From Septoria linicola (taxonomy: Eukaryota > Ascomycota > Dothideomycetes > Mycosphaerellales > Mycosphaerellaceae): 64,000 nt of DNA. The stretch is taken from the NCBI GenBank assembly GCA_024114885.1, contig CP099429.1:1364001-1428000 (forward strand), given 5' to 3'. The notes below the pieces were generated by a model. The model did not search any database. It was not told where the DNA came from and saw nothing but the letters and a program-made list of their open reading frames with translations. Shown piece after piece: positions 34,154-45,482 of the stretch. A program made the position numbers and the translations under genes. The number at the start of each line of letters is the position of its first letter. Position 1 is the stretch's first letter.

Positions 34154-34699
34154 TCACATCGCCAACAACGCACCCACCACCGCCAAAACACCCCCAACCA
34201 CCACCTTCTCCAATCCACACCCAGCCTTCCTCTCCGCGCCACTCCCCTCTCCACTCTCCGTCGCAGCCGCCGTAGCACTCTCCGTCCCACTCACCCTCGT
34301 CCTCGTCGTCGTCCCCGTCGTAGTCGACACCTCACTCGTCGCCGTACTCGTAACAACCCTCGTACTTCTCGTCTCACTCGCAGTCAAAATCCCACCCGTC
34401 GCACTCATCGTCAAACTCGAAAAACTCGTCATAGCGGCGAAAGTCGAGCACGTCTCGCCTTCGGTGCCGAGGGTTGTGCAGACGATGATTTGGCCGATAG
34501 CGGATGAGGCAGAGCTCGATGGGATTGGAGTAGGGCTATTGGGGGAGATGTAGCTTGTTTGATCGCTGGGGTCTTCGATTTGGATGGGGTTCAGGGTGTT
34601 TTCGTTGTTTTGGGGCGGGACGATGGCTTGCATGTCTTGTGCGAGGTTGTGGTGCGCCAGCGCGAGGAGCGCGATGGCGGTTTTGGTTAAGTGAAGCAT
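34154..34699 (-). CDS. GPI-anchored-type Ser/Thr-rich surface protein
   Basis: 181 residues, ATG 34699. Signal peptide MLHLTKTAIALLALAHHNLA, then a short acidic part (NNENTLNPIQIEDPSDQTSY), then a long Ser/Thr-rich stretch (SSSASSAIG, TSTATSEVSTTTGTTTRTRV) likely heavily O-mannosylated. The C-terminus GLEKVVVGGVLAVVGALLAM is hydrophobic with small residues (GSGA) before it, the pattern of a GPI attachment signal. Two cysteines in the middle (IIVCTTLGTEGETC) may pair. Likely cell-wall or plasma-membrane surface; function unknown. Confidence 0.78.
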   Translation of the reverse strand: MLHLTKTAIALLALAHHNLAQDMQAIVPPQNNENTLNPIQIEDPSDQTSYISPNSPTPIPSSSASSAIGQIIVCTTLGTEGETCSTFAAMTSFSSLTMSATGGILTASETRSTRVVTSTATSEVSTTTGTTTRTRVSGTESATAAATESGEGSGAERKAGCGLEKVVVGGVLAVVGALLAM

Positions 34700-35290
34700 G
34701 ATTCTGCCAATTCAGGTGATGCGATACTGTCGCGGTTGGCAAAAGTCTGGAGAACAACGGGTTTTGCCGCTCGAGTGTGTTGCGGTCGAGGTCTTCTGTG
34801 ATTTGTCAAGAGAAGTAGGTCACAAGTGAGGTCATGGAAAACAAGATGAAGAGGGTGCGCGCGCGTCCCAAGTCCAAGCATACCATGTCCAAATGGAACT
34901 CAAACGCTTGTCGAGCTTGTTTTCATGACCAGGTCTCACACAAAGCGCAGGATCGGAGCCAGGATTGCATTGACAGACTTCGGACAGGTGGAAGTGCATG
35001 GGCCGATTCTGCTCAGGTCAGTGATATTGTATGTATACAACTATACTTCGTACCATGCATTCGTCGCAAGCGACGTCAACGTCCCGAAACCCATCTCTCA
35101 TGTGGTGAAACAATGCAATAACACGCCGACGATTGCGGCTGGGGAATCATCTTTTTCTCGCACTCCAACACTTCCAAAGTCCCAATCCCATACGCCCATG
35201 CGTCCATATCGTCACAGCACCACAGCACTAACTGGAGTGCAAGCATATGCCACCATTCATCCTTCGTCCCAGACCGAGCTGGTTGTACAT
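34700..35290. other. Intergenic
   Basis: Between the promoter of the GPI-type gene and the 3' end of the F-box gene. No gene recognised. Confidence 0.5.
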
Positions 35291-38248
35291 CTACAGTCTC
35301 CCGTGTCTCGCCTTGAAAATCGCAACCTTGTCGTCGTAGAACAAGATCTCTCTCAACCTTAGCCGTGCTGCATGTCTTCCGAATTCTGCGCCATCAGCTT
35401 CAGAGTCTGTGTCGTCTTCAATATCGTCCTCGTCGCTTTCGGTGTCTTCTTCCAAGTCCTCGTCGAGCTCCTCAACTTCTTCATCCTCCTCAGCATCATC
35501 GTCTTCATCTTCATCTTCATCGCCATCAGACCCAACAACATCGGGGTCCATGAAGCCTGCTGGGGACACCTGCCAGTCGCCTTTGTTGACATCGTCTTTG
35601 CGGTTCTCGAGGATCTCGAAACACTTGTTCGCAATTCCCATATAGCAGAGCTCGACCTCTGACCTCAGGGCAACGATGTCCACTACCTGCAATGCCAGCT
35701 CGCGTGGGTCTACATTGGGTCCTGAGACGTGGTTGGCCAAGAAAGGAAGGTACAGAGATCGCAGCTGAGGTATACTAGGCAGGTGCTGCAGGAAGAAATG
35801 CCAGTCGCGGTAATCGATAGCCATGCCTAGCTCACGCAAAGCAGGCATCTTACCACTGCAGACGAATGCCAGGATATCGCGGGTCAAGATCCAGCGCCTC
35901 CACCTGTTCGAGTTTGTCGGAATGCCATCAGCGCCTTTCTCAGAGCTATCGATGAGCAGCTTCTTCAGGCTGTTGCGATGTCTGCGCAACGGTCCGCGAT
36001 ATATAGCTTCGACCTGGACTGGAGATGTGTAGCTGCGAGCTTCCTGCAGGAACAACACTTCAAGACTGTTCGGGGCGAGCGTCTCCTTCAGAAAACTGAC
36101 TAGTGAAGGCGAGACGGTGTTCGTATGTACCTTCTTCAGATGGAGGTGATATTCCATTTCGGCATCAGGTAATGTAGGCTTGCTACCTTTCTTAGGTGAG
36201 GGTCCGGAAGTTCGACGAGGGCTAGGATAGACAGGCGACCTAGGAGTTGGCGCGAATTGTTTACGTAGGGTCTTCCACAGCTGTTCGTGGTTGCCGCAGT
36301 GTAGAAGTGTCAATGATGTCAAAGTGCTCCAGTTGATAGCCTTTTGCAGCACAGGCACAGAGATAGGCACCCGTTCCAGTTCCAGACTCTCGAGCTTCAG
36401 AACGTTGTCGAGCCATGGTTGCTTCAGATCATCCAGAGAGTCGAGAGTTGGTGCTTCTTGGATTATCGGAGGGGTTTCGAGTGGTTCTGACATCGGTGCA
36501 ATAGCTTCAAGTGCTGCCTCTATAGCCGGATCACTGCTCTGTTCAGGTTCGCCTGCGAGAATAGGATTTCCGAGCACGTGAGCTGCCTGTGGCGGAGAGC
36601 TCGCAGGGCTCATATCATCGACTGGCGATGCTGAAGCAACGTCGTGTAGACTTGGGATCCCCGCCGTCTGCGTAAGAGCTGGATTCTCAGCTGAAGCCGT
36701 CACTGGAGTTTCTGGAATTGGTGCGCTGACCCTGCTTGATGTGCGCCTATGTCTTCGCCTCTCTGGTAAAACTATCCTCGGCTTTCGCATGTCGCAGATG
36801 AAACCAGTGAGAATGCCCATAACGCCGCCAAGACGCTTCTCGCCAATCGTGAGAGATCCAGTCGTTGGGTAGTCGCGATCAACTTGTCTCAATTGCTCGC
36901 CTTCCCAGATGGTGACCCAGTCTTTCGTCATGGCGTGTCTCGCTATACCCACTCGGAGCTCGCGCAGCTTGTCCAACGACCTGCCAATTAGCACTGCCAT
37001 CTCGTCCAGGTATGTCAGCTCATCGATGTCGAGTACGCTGAGACTCTTCAAGGCTGGCAAGATCGAGAAGTTCGGATGTTCTACCCTGTCCAGTGCAGCG
37101 GGGTGCATCTGAGTGAGAGGGATGGGGCCTGCGGTAGCAACGTGGTACTGTCCATCTGTGTGCATCGTGTGAAGGTTGATAGGCGGTGGTGGAGGAGGCA
37201 TGATCATCGCGGCATCAACAGGTCGCAAGAAGTTGTTGTGCCATCTGACCCAGACCTTCTCCAGCTTGCAAGGGCGGCGCACTGTAGCACGGTCACCAAG
37301 GGAGGAAAGAGCAAGCCAGACATCTCGCAGAATCCCAGTAGGCATGTCCCAGATGAACGTCTCGAGCGAGCGCATTCGAGCCACGGCCAATGCGACCAAC
37401 GTGCCCAACATCTTCCCGCCTTCCTTCGTGATCAGATACTCCTGCACCCAATCTGCGGGGCCATTGCCGAGGGAGAACTTTTTCGTGAAGTGTGCATAGT
37501 GGTTGCCTTTTCTCCGCCGTATCGTCAAGTCCGTCGGCTTCCCTTCGCTCGTGCTGAACCGGTTGTTCTGCGCATGTTGCTGCTGATCTGGTGCTTCACC
37601 AAAGACCTCCTCTGCCATGACCAGGGTAGCTAAGCCATAGGTGAGTGCGTCGACGCCTGACCTGTTGTCCGACTGCGTGCTACTGTCTGGCCAGACTATA
37701 TCAAAGCGGGAGTAGATGTGCGGCGTCGTGAGTTCGTGGAGAGCGCTGTGGCAGAGTGCTAGGGAAGTCAGGTCGTTGGTGTGCGTGACCTCTTTGATGA
37801 TGTCCTTGAGGATGTCCAGCGGCAGGTCGAGGAGTCGCAGTGGCTTCTTCCTCGGCTTCTCGATCGCCACGGCCTCTTTGCCCTTGCCTTTGTACAGCCG
37901 ACTCGAGCGCAGCCGCGGACTAGGCAGCTCGGCCTCGTGGCAGTCGTCGTGGAGTCGCGCGCCCATGTTCTTCATGTCTTTGACTGCGGGCTCGGGTGAA
38001 GCTGCAATCACCGACATGGGAGACATGTTGCTGCTGGCGGGCTTCGGCAGTTGTGAAGCAGCCGAGAGGGCAAAGTGGTGGTGGGAGTGGTGGTGGTGGT
38101 GGTGGTGGTGGAGGTGGCCGCCGCCATGTCGCAGGTCGTCTTCATATGCTGCCGCTGCCGCTGCCGCTGCCGGGGCGGTGTTGGTGGAGGAGATGTCGCT
38201 GCTGGGTCCGGCGACGGCGGCAGTGGCAGTGGCAGGGAACGCCTCCAT
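35291..38248 (-). CDS. Large F-box protein with acidic tail
   Basis: 985 residues, single exon, ATG 38248. An F-box-like motif at about residues 135-175 (LRLLDLPLDILKDIIKEVTHTNDLTSLALCHSALHEL, shown here in outline) suggests a substrate receptor of an SCF ubiquitin ligase. N-terminal Ala-rich and His tracts (encoded by a GTG-type microsatellite) precede it. The long middle has leucine-rich patches (LKSLSVLDIDELTYLDEMAV, LTSLTLLHCGNHEQL, LESLELERVPISVPVLQ), consistent with LRR-like repeats. The C-terminus carries a very acidic Asp/Glu stretch (35.4-35.55 kb), followed by LRLREILFYDDKVAIFKAR. Substrate unknown. Confidence 0.8.
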   Translation of the reverse strand: MEAFPATATAAVAGPSSDISSTNTAPAAAAAAAAYEDDLRHGGGHLHHHHHHHHSHHHFALSAASQLPKPASSNMSPMSVIAASPEPAVKDMKNMGARLHDDCHEAELPSPRLRSSRLYKGKGKEAVAIEKPRKKPLRLLDLPLDILKDIIKEVTHTNDLTSLALCHSALHELTTPHIYSRFDIVWPDSSTQSDNRSGVDALTYGLATLVMAEEVFGEAPDQQQHAQNNRFSTSEGKPTDLTIRRRKGNHYAHFTKKFSLGNGPADWVQEYLITKEGGKMLGTLVALAVARMRSLETFIWDMPTGILRDVWLALSSLGDRATVRRPCKLEKVWVRWHNNFLRPVDAAMIMPPPPPPINLHTMHTDGQYHVATAGPIPLTQMHPAALDRVEHPNFSILPALKSLSVLDIDELTYLDEMAVLIGRSLDKLRELRVGIARHAMTKDWVTIWEGEQLRQVDRDYPTTGSLTIGEKRLGGVMGILTGFICDMRKPRIVLPERRRHRRTSSRVSAPIPETPVTASAENPALTQTAGIPSLHDVASASPVDDMSPASSPPQAAHVLGNPILAGEPEQSSDPAIEAALEAIAPMSEPLETPPIIQEAPTLDSLDDLKQPWLDNVLKLESLELERVPISVPVLQKAINWSTLTSLTLLHCGNHEQLWKTLRKQFAPTPRSPVYPSPRRTSGPSPKKGSKPTLPDAEMEYHLHLKKVHTNTVSPSLVSFLKETLAPNSLEVLFLQEARSYTSPVQVEAIYRGPLRRHRNSLKKLLIDSSEKGADGIPTNSNRWRRWILTRDILAFVCSGKMPALRELGMAIDYRDWHFFLQHLPSIPQLRSLYLPFLANHVSGPNVDPRELALQVVDIVALRSEVELCYMGIANKCFEILENRKDDVNKGDWQVSPAGFMDPDVVGSDGDEDEDEDDDAEEDEEVEELDEDLEEDTESDEDDIEDDTDSEADGAEFGRHAARLRLREILFYDDKVAIFKARHGRL
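38075..38117. repeat. GTG-type trinucleotide microsatellite in F-box coding region
   Basis: Interrupted (GTG)n/(CAC)n tract that encodes a His run on the minus strand. Length polymorphism is expected. An adjacent (GCTGCC)n run encodes Ala. Confidence 0.8.
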
Positions 38249-38883
38249 TTGCTGAGAAGTGTGCCCACAGCGAACAAGTCCGTTCAGGCTGGTGAGTCCG
38301 AGTGCTGCGCTGTGCTGTGCTTCCCCGCCGAAGACAGACGATCTCCGCCGTCACGCGCATCGACGCTACGAGAAATGTGACACGTCTGTTGAGCCTGCTG
38401 CGGCTGCTGCACTGCGGTCTGGCAGAATCTGCCTCGGTCGTGGAACGTCAAAGCAGCAGGGAGCGACTGTTTCGTGGTAGCGATATGCGCAAAGTGAGAC
38501 GGCCAGCCTCACCAATACAGTAAGTTAGTCGAACTAGTTAGACCGAGCCACCAAGGATCGTCGTCCGAGCAGTAACCATGGCAAGACCGGTACAAACTCT
38601 ATTCTCTTCACAACGCGCTTCTGCCGTTCGTGCTGGCACACTTCACATGATTACAGATCAACAATCTTCGTGTCATGACAACACAATAGAACGGTGTGGT
38701 CGGACTTGCAAGTCGCACGGACGTTTGCCGCTACTGTCAAGAATGATCTATCACAATTGTATGCCGCAAATGTTAATCGACAGGCAGTGTCCTGGGTATC
38801 GTATGCTATCTGGCATATTCGGCTGATACTGCAGAGGGTTCTGTTGCTCGCACTGTTCTGTCTATCCTTTGGCCTTGACCGCC
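38249..38883. other. Intergenic
   Basis: F-box gene promoter side and 3' flank of the kelch gene. No gene recognised. Confidence 0.5.
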
Positions 38884-40264
38884 TCACGACAGCCTGATGG
38901 TCCAGCCATCACCTTCACGCTCCCCTTTCGCATTCAACCCACCCCAAACCACCACACTACAGCCATCAGGCATCACATCGTAGCCGAAGTTCGCGCGGGG
39001 TCCAGGATGGATCTTGCCAACACCTAATGTTAAGTCGCCCGGCACCTCTACTTCGATCTCAGCCCAGCTCTGTTCACCAGAACTGTACCCAAGCTTTTCG
39101 CGGATCACGTCCTTGATGTGAGCCGGCTTCAGAGCTTCTGATATGCTGAGCGTGGGCTTTGCTACAGGACTACTCGATGGGATCTGGTATGTCCATGTAT
39201 CACTCCACTGCGATGGATCTTCTGTGTCGTCTGGTGATATTGCTTCGGTGCTGTTTGGATTCTGTCGTGCTCCAAAGAAGTAGAGTAAGTAGTTTCTGCC
39301 GTACCCAGTAGTGATGGGAAGTAGACCGCCTCCCACACGAGGCCGCGGCCCTGGGGTAAGAGGGTTCGTGGGAAATGCAACTGTGCTCCACTCAGTCTCC
39401 TTGTCGGCATTGACGTGTATAGTCTCCTCGGCCTTCTCGTTAGGATGCAGATGTAACGAGTGCACATCGCTGCTCATGTTGTCGGTGCCAGAGATCAAGT
39501 AAAGAACGCCATCGACAAGGGCCGCATTCCTGGTTGAGATTGGTGCGCTCGGAAGCTGAGTCCAGGTCTTCTGCGAGTATGAGTAGTGCCAGACATCCTT
39601 CAGTTCCCCTCCGTTCCCGTCAACACCGCCATACAGCACCAAGTTATTGTTGAAGTTGAACAACCTAGCACCACTCCTCTGCGGCGGGGCAGCACCTGAT
39701 TCAGACTTCAAGCTCTCCCAGGCAGACTTCGCTGTCACATAAAGCCAGATGATAGGCTCCTCGTCGACCAGCTTTCCGGCTTGGTCCACACCACCAAAGA
39801 TAGCTACACAAACATTGAAGTGTGTGGCAGCATGCTTTGTGCGGGCCTTGGGCACCTCTTGACCTTCAACGTCAGGTACTGCGGGAAGCACTAAGTAGTC
39901 GGGCTCAGGATGGATCTTCTCCTCAGACGGAGCATCCAGAGTCACTGCATGAATATCGTTGCTGGCCAGCTTGCCACTGCCAGTCTCGCCGCCGAAGATA
40001 TAAGCCTTGTTCTTGACTACCGTGACTGAATGATCAGAGCGTACGACTGAGTTTCTGTGAGAGTCAGTACAGGACGGACCTAGCATAAAGCTAAATGTTC
40101 CTGACACACCTTGTTTCATCGTCCTGAGCGGTTGCGATTTGGGAGAAACTAGCTTTCAATGGCAGTGTTGGTTTCGCAATGGCATACCCAGCTGCACCTA
40201 CTTGGACAGTGGTCTCAGCTACTTCATATGCGATCACGCCTCCAATTGCTGCTGCTTCGGCCAT
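38884..40264 (-). CDS. Kelch-type beta-propeller protein
   Basis: Two exons: 40264..40110 and 40054..38884, intron 40055..40109 (GTGTGT, TACTGACTC, CTCACAG). Splicing starts the protein at MAEAAAIGGVIAYEVAETT and joins DDET-R-NSVVRSDHS; a frame that begins inside the intron is spurious. 441 residues. Repeats of kelch/galactose-oxidase propeller type are visible: HSVTVVKNKAYIFGGETGSG, HAATHFNVCVAIFGGVDQAG, GARLFNFNNNLVLYGGVDGNG followed by DVWHYSYSQKTWTQL, RNAALVDGVLYLISG, GGGLLPITTGYGRNYLLYFFG, NFGYDVMPDGCSVVVWGGL. No signal peptide or copper ligands, so probably a cytosolic scaffold rather than an oxidase. Divergent from the secreted phospholipase-like gene. Confidence 0.87.
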
Positions 40265-40856
40265 CTTGAAACGTCGATTGTTATTGTTGTCTGTTCAGGG
40301 TTGACCATCGAAACATCAATGCGATGCACAGGGGAAGAGGAAGCTACGTCATTGTTAGGTGAGGATTCACTTTCGGCATCTTGCTTACCTCACACCCAGA
40401 CTTAGTCTGACTGGACTCTCACTGCCACGGCGGGAAAAGTCGCATGCATAACGACGCTCTCTTAGCTCGCCGCAGGTGGAAAGCAATGCACTACGCAGTG
40501 GCCCTCGGAAGGTCCTCGAAGAGCCGCTGGAGGCAATGAGCTTCAAGCCTAGTCAGAGCGACAATACAGATCGCTATAGCTTTAGCGCAGAGGTAGATCC
40601 CCAAGAACTTAGAAGAGGATCTTGGAGTTCTCGAACATTAAGTCGTAAGGCAGCTAAACGAGATAGAATCTTCGGTCGGTACATTCGGCGGTTTGCCATG
40701 TCCATGCGTAGCGAGGACATCAGCACTGTTGCCTGCTACGGTGCCCGTGCCAATCTAGCGCTGGACTCTTGTAACAAAGGCATCTTCCTGAGGGATCCAA
40801 AGCCTCTATACTACCAGTCACGGCTTGTCCATCCTTCAGTGTCCACACCTTCGGCC
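40265..40856. other. Intergenic, divergent promoters
   Basis: 592 bp between the kelch gene (leftward) and the PLA2-like gene (rightward). A frame open from 40476 into the PLA2-like start has no ATG in place and reads like leader. Confidence 0.5.
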
Positions 40857-42150
40857 ATGAAAGTGCAACAGTTCCTGTCACTCGTTGGGCTCTCGAGCTC
40901 GACATTTGTTGCTGCAGAGCTTTGTGGCAATGTTGGCATTTTAACGACACTTCCATATTACACGTCAACATCTCCTGCCCTCTACAATGCGGTGGCCTGC
41001 GGAGAGCATTGTGCGTCGGATACCGAATGCCGAACCTACGCCCTTGGCTTAGGCATGTGCCTGCACTATGCATCATCGAGGTTGGTCACATAGCACACCG
41101 AGGGCGAATTATGGAAGACCAAGCTGATCCGGCCGAAGCTCGAGCACATTCGAAGAGCTGTCTTCCAGCCCATGGACGCTTTATGACAGAGATTGTACTC
41201 CTGATGAAGCACATAGAAGCCAACTAATCCCTCTGGGCGCTCGCTGTCTTATCGATCCAAACTCGACCAAGAGTCGATTTCACCTCCTTGGCCCGGACTT
41301 CGTGCCATTAGTTATGACCGCCCAGAAACAGCTTCAGCCGCGTCGTGCTAGGATTCGTGGAGACGAAGAACGAATCCGAGCAGTTGGTCTGCCCAGTCGT
41401 TACGAGGAAGCCCCCAAATTCTTCTTTCAAAAAGCAGCAAGTGCACCTGCAGGCTTATACGACCTTGTTGTAGCTGGCCCGCAGATGCATTATGTGGCGA
41501 AAGCCGCTGATGGCGAAGTCGTCTTGACGTTAGCATCTACCGGAACAACTGCTGAGGATGTCAACGGACGAACGATAGTGACATCGATCTTCACAGTCGA
41601 CTGCGACGGTCGAATCGGCGCGATGCATGAAGGCATCCACTACAGCTTGGAAGTCAACGCCAATATATCGTTCACTGCTGGGTCGCGCTTGCCAGACAGT
41701 ACTCTGGTCGCAGTCGACTTCGATGCTCTCGGAGTCTCTCGGAATCAGCAAGAGATCTCTCGAAACCGACTCGAACTTCGAAGCCTCTCAAAGAAGAGGA
41801 GTGATTCCAGATGCCCAGCTGGCCAACGCGCGATAGCAAAGCCGGGTGCCCCTCCTGACGAGGCGAACGGCTGTGGCCCACCAGGTGCTGCTAAGCTTGT
41901 TCCGGAGTTGAGCTTCGGTGAGTGCTGCAAAGGACACGACGTATGCTTTTCCGATTGTGCCGAGAATTCATGCGTAAGTTGCAACAACCGCTTCTACTCT
42001 TGCATGAAAGAAAAATGCGAAGGCAAAAACTTTTTCAAAAAGGGGTTCTGCCTCGTTTCTGCGAAAGTATACTATGAGGCTGTCGAGAATCTTGGCTGCC
42101 CGCTATTCCAGAAGGAAACCAGTGAACGATGTCAGTGTGTACAGGGTTAA
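40857..42150 (+). CDS. Secreted phospholipase A2-like protein
   Basis: Start ATG 40857; signal peptide MKVQQFLSLVGLSSSTFVAA. Exons 40857..41080 and 41139..42150, intron 41081..41138 (GTTGGT, GCTGATC, CCGAAG), 411 residues. The N-terminal ~70 residues form a small Cys module (LCGNVG, CGEHCASDTECRTYALG..CLHY, YDRDC), a PAN/apple-like pattern common before fungal secreted domains. The C-terminal 90 residues carry the PLA2 helix motif FGECCKGHDVCFSDC at about 331-345 with the His-Asp pair, preceded by NGCGPPG and followed by SCNNRFYSCMKEKCEG. Fungal secretory PLA2s are usually ~150-200 residues; the long N-terminal part is unusual. Calcium-dependent phospholipid hydrolysis is likely but untested. 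Confidence 0.8.
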
Positions 42151-42376
42151 GGGGATCCGTGGCGTGTCCCAAGCAGTGCGAAAGTCTGCAGACTGCTTTC
42201 TCTGTCCATACATTGTCCTGTGGTGTTGGGCTTTCGCAATAGCGGGTCATCATTCCTCACGTAGGTTCAACATATTGAAAGAAAATAATGCGGACCTAGA
42301 ACCACATTGCCCGAACTTCACGAGTCTTCCATATTCATCGCAGTCTACCAAAGCACCATGTGGGCCTTTTGAGAGG

Positions 42377-43405
42377 ATGGCAAGGTACTTTCAAGTCGTC
42401 CTCAGACATTGCATGGCGAGGGTCACTGACCAGTCAGCCAGGACAGCCCACAACGCTCAAGATCCTCCACTTCTCTGTCTACCTCCTAAGCTACGGACAC
42501 GAATATATCATCTTGTCCTTGGCGGACAGAGCATCCATCTGAGCTCCTGCATTGTTGCTCTCTCAGAGATAGAACAAAGAGGTGGCACCCTGAGCACGGA
42601 TATGATGATCCAACTCGGCATTATGTGATGCAGGAAGACCACAGAATCCAATTCATCTACACGTCCTGTGATGTGCCTGACAGCGACGAAAGTGCCTACC
42701 GAGACAGCTGTGAACCGCGGATGGATGACAACGACAAGGATGTGATATCAGTCCTGCCACACCAGGCACGCCACTGGAAGTGCAAAGACCGCACGGACTC
42801 GTTCAGGGAAAGAGGTTCCCAAGCTCAAACTGCATCTCGAGCCTTTGAGAACGTGCCGGCAGATCTATCAAGAAGCCGCGCCGTTGCTGTACACCGACAA
42901 TACATTCTCGTTCGAGGCGCAGATTGAGATGTTTCAGTTCGTTGATGTCGTACTGAAGGAGCGTCAGAGACGACTTCTGCGGTCGCTCACCATAGCAGAA
43001 GGGCGCCTTCGCGATACCTTTCCGCTTCATGAGATGGATCAAGCGGACGCGGACAAGCTGAATAGCCTGACACGATTCAACATCTTTATTGATGGGCTTG
43101 AAGACAACGTGACAAGGCTGGACCCTTGGAACACTCCTCAAATCATATCATCTGCCACTTCCGTGAGTGCAGTCATCACAGAAGTCTCGACTCCCGATAT
43201 CTGTGTTCACGAGCAACGGACAGTAGCAGAGCTCTTGGAGACAACGCTCAGGACCTCCGAGGCAGATATCGACTTCCTTACAGATTGCTGGATTCATGAG
43301 ATCGACGAAGAATTAGAAATCCAGGAGGACTTCGACTCATGGATACGCAAACATTGCGGCATTAAAGAGGCGCTGAAGACTTTCGACAAAGGCGAGGGTG
43401 CCTGA
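42377..43405 (+). pseudogene. DUF7730/F-box-like family gene in three frames
   Basis: A family of fungal intracellular proteins whose N-terminus reads L-P-x-E/K-L-R-x-x-I-Y. Here LCLPPKLRTRIYHLVLGGQS (frame of ATG 42377 or 42413) leads to a stop at 42628. HRIQFIYTSCDVPDSDESAY follows in a second frame from about 42,640. VPKLKLHLEPLRTCRQIYQEA and YTDNTFSFEAQIEMFQFVD, the hallmark of the family, return to the first frame from about 42,815 and run to 43405. A GTTGCT intron (80 nt) could bridge the first gap, but no intron I can find bridges the second, so at least one indel seems likely. Function of the family is unknown. Confidence 0.55.
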
Positions 43406-43871
43406 GGCTTCTTCGCAGACGTTCGCATGTGAAAGCCAGACTTCTCCGTACGTCTCCGCGGCCCGTGTGTGGCATATCAGGAAGCCCACAATATTTGGTT
43501 TCCTATCTTGTGCAAAAGCTCAACGGAATGGCTCTGGTGCTTCATGGGCTGACTCCGTGAGTTTGGGGACCAAATTGCCGTGGCCAGCGTGCCATAAGCG
43601 CGGCTCGAAGCTCAAGTTGCATGTAGAAGACGAGCCTTAGACCATCATGCGCAAGTATATCGACAAGGAGATTGCTTCAGGACAGCCATTGAACACCGAC
43701 ATCGCATCGTAGATGCCAATAGCTGATGTTGATGTGCCCATGAAAGACGGGCACTTAAAGATTTCTCAAGGACGTTTTGACGGGGTCGTATTCTCGTGAA
43801 CATTCTATCTGGTATCATTCGCTTTACAAACACAAAGAGGACTATCAAGTCCTCTGCAAAAGTACACATGC
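43406..43871. other. Intergenic
   Basis: 3' flanks of the DUF7730-type gene and the nitrate transporter (converging). An 80-codon frame here has no resemblance to known proteins. Confidence 0.45.
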
Positions 43872-45482
43872 TCATCTGCCGCCAATCTGGCCCTTCGGCA
43901 CAGGCTTGATCCAGCATACCGCAACGTTAAGCGCCATGATGATAACACCGATGATCCAGATCGCTCGGTTGTAGTTTGTGCCGTTGTACCTGAAGATGAT
44001 GGCGAAGACAATTCCTCCGAGGTTACCACAGGCTCCGGTAAAGCCAGACACGATACCGTTCGATTGTGGGTGAACGTGCGGCACGGCTGAGAAGTTGAGA
44101 CCGTTGGCGCCTTCGAGGAAGAAGGCCATGCCGATGCCGACCAAGCATACGAGTGTGCTCAGCGAGTGCTGGTTCGTCATACCAATGGCGACGAGGAAAG
44201 CTCCGGCAATGATGCAGTAGCTGTGTAGGAGTGCCTTCTTCGACCAGACTGAACCCGTGTACTTGTAGGCAAAGTCTGACACGACTCCACCGAGTGGTCG
44301 GAAGACAACGTTCATGAGTCCGAACATCGCAGCCCAGTTGGACGATGTCTGAAGGTTGAGACGAGGGAATTGAGCGCCGTAGTATGTGCCCAATATGCTG
44401 TTGATGGCGAGCTCGCCACCGAATGTGCAGAAGTAGCAGGCTCCGAGGACGATGGTTTGTGGTGAGAAGGAGATGCGCAAGATTTGTGAGAAGGTCGGCT
44501 TCTGGATGACTTCGCCACGGACTGTGTCGAGCATCTGTTGTTCACCCATCTGAGCCTCGTTTTCATCGAAGACACCACGTGTCTCGCCAAGCTTCTTCTC
44601 GTCTTTGATGGTGTCTTGAGGTCGCTCGGGGGAAGTGGAACGACTTCTAGCCTCCTTGGTCGGGGTGATGGTGCCTGGGATATCCACAACGGCGCCGCTG
44701 ACTGTATGTTGACGAAGAGCGTTCTCGTTGGCTTGCATGCGGTCGGCCCATTTACCAGTTGGCGTGTCTGGGCAGAGCAGGAGCAGCGCAAGTGCAGCCG
44801 CGACGATGATCACACCGGGAACGACGAAGGTGACTCGCCAAGCGACATGGCCAGAGAGTCCGTCGCCTACCAGGCTTTCGTAGATGGCAGGCATGAGGAA
44901 GTAGGTGATACCACCACCAGCGTTACCAAGACCAGCAGTCAATGCATTGGCCGTTCCGACAACGTTCTTATCGTAGAAGCCAGTCGTCCACACCTGGCAG
45001 GGCACGAAGCTACCGCCGAGAATACCGATGAAGAAGCGCACGGCATACAGCTGGTGCACGTTGTATGCTGTGCCGGCGAGGAACGTTGGAATGGCGCCGA
45101 TGAGGAGACATCCTGCAAACGTCTTCCTTGGCCCATATCGATCACATGCAGGTCCAGCAATCAGACGAACCAGCAGTGTCGCGCACAGTGCTACAATGTT
45201 TGAGTTGCTCACTTGCACCTGGGTGAGTTTGAGGTCGGCCTTGATGATGTCGTGGAGCAGAGGTGGGAAGGCATACCTGACGGAATGTTAGCATCGACAC
45301 AATGCAGAGGCGCAATGCATGAATACTCACCAGGACCAGAATGCCAGCAGGAAGCCAAACCAGGAGAAGAAGAACACGCGACCGTACTGATTGACCGGGT
45401 TGAGTACCGGGATCGATCGAGCCTTCCTGTTGATTGGGTTGACATCCGGACTCCTCCACATCAAAGATACGTTGAAACCCAT
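43872..45482 (-). CDS. nrtA: Nitrate transporter, NRT2/NNP family
   Basis: MFS high-affinity nitrate (nitrite) porter of the plasma membrane, orthologous type to Aspergillus crnA/nrtA. Exons 45482..45331 and 45276..43872, intron 45277..45330 (GTGAGT, TGCTAACA, CCGTCAG). Start MGFNVSLMWRSPDVNP. 518 residues (crnA 507). NNP hallmarks are visible: FFFSWFGFLLAFWSWYAFPPL in TM1, RLIAGPACDRYGPR, the signature GLGNAGGGITYFLMP in TM5, a long hydrophilic central loop (residues ~240-310), and the second signature GACGNLGGIVFAIIF in TM11. No niaD or niiA genes adjoin in this window, unlike the Aspergillus cluster. GATA sites upstream fit nitrogen control. Confidence 0.9.

Noticed and set aside
34154..34440. 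Simple CT/CG-rich repeat on the plus strand
   Set aside because: It is the coding sequence of the Ser/Thr-rich GPI-type protein on the other strand, not a satellite.
40055..40119. Kelch protein start at MKQGVSGTFSF
   Set aside because: That start lies across a GTGTGT..CTCACAG intron; splicing to the exon at 40264 gives a better N-terminus.
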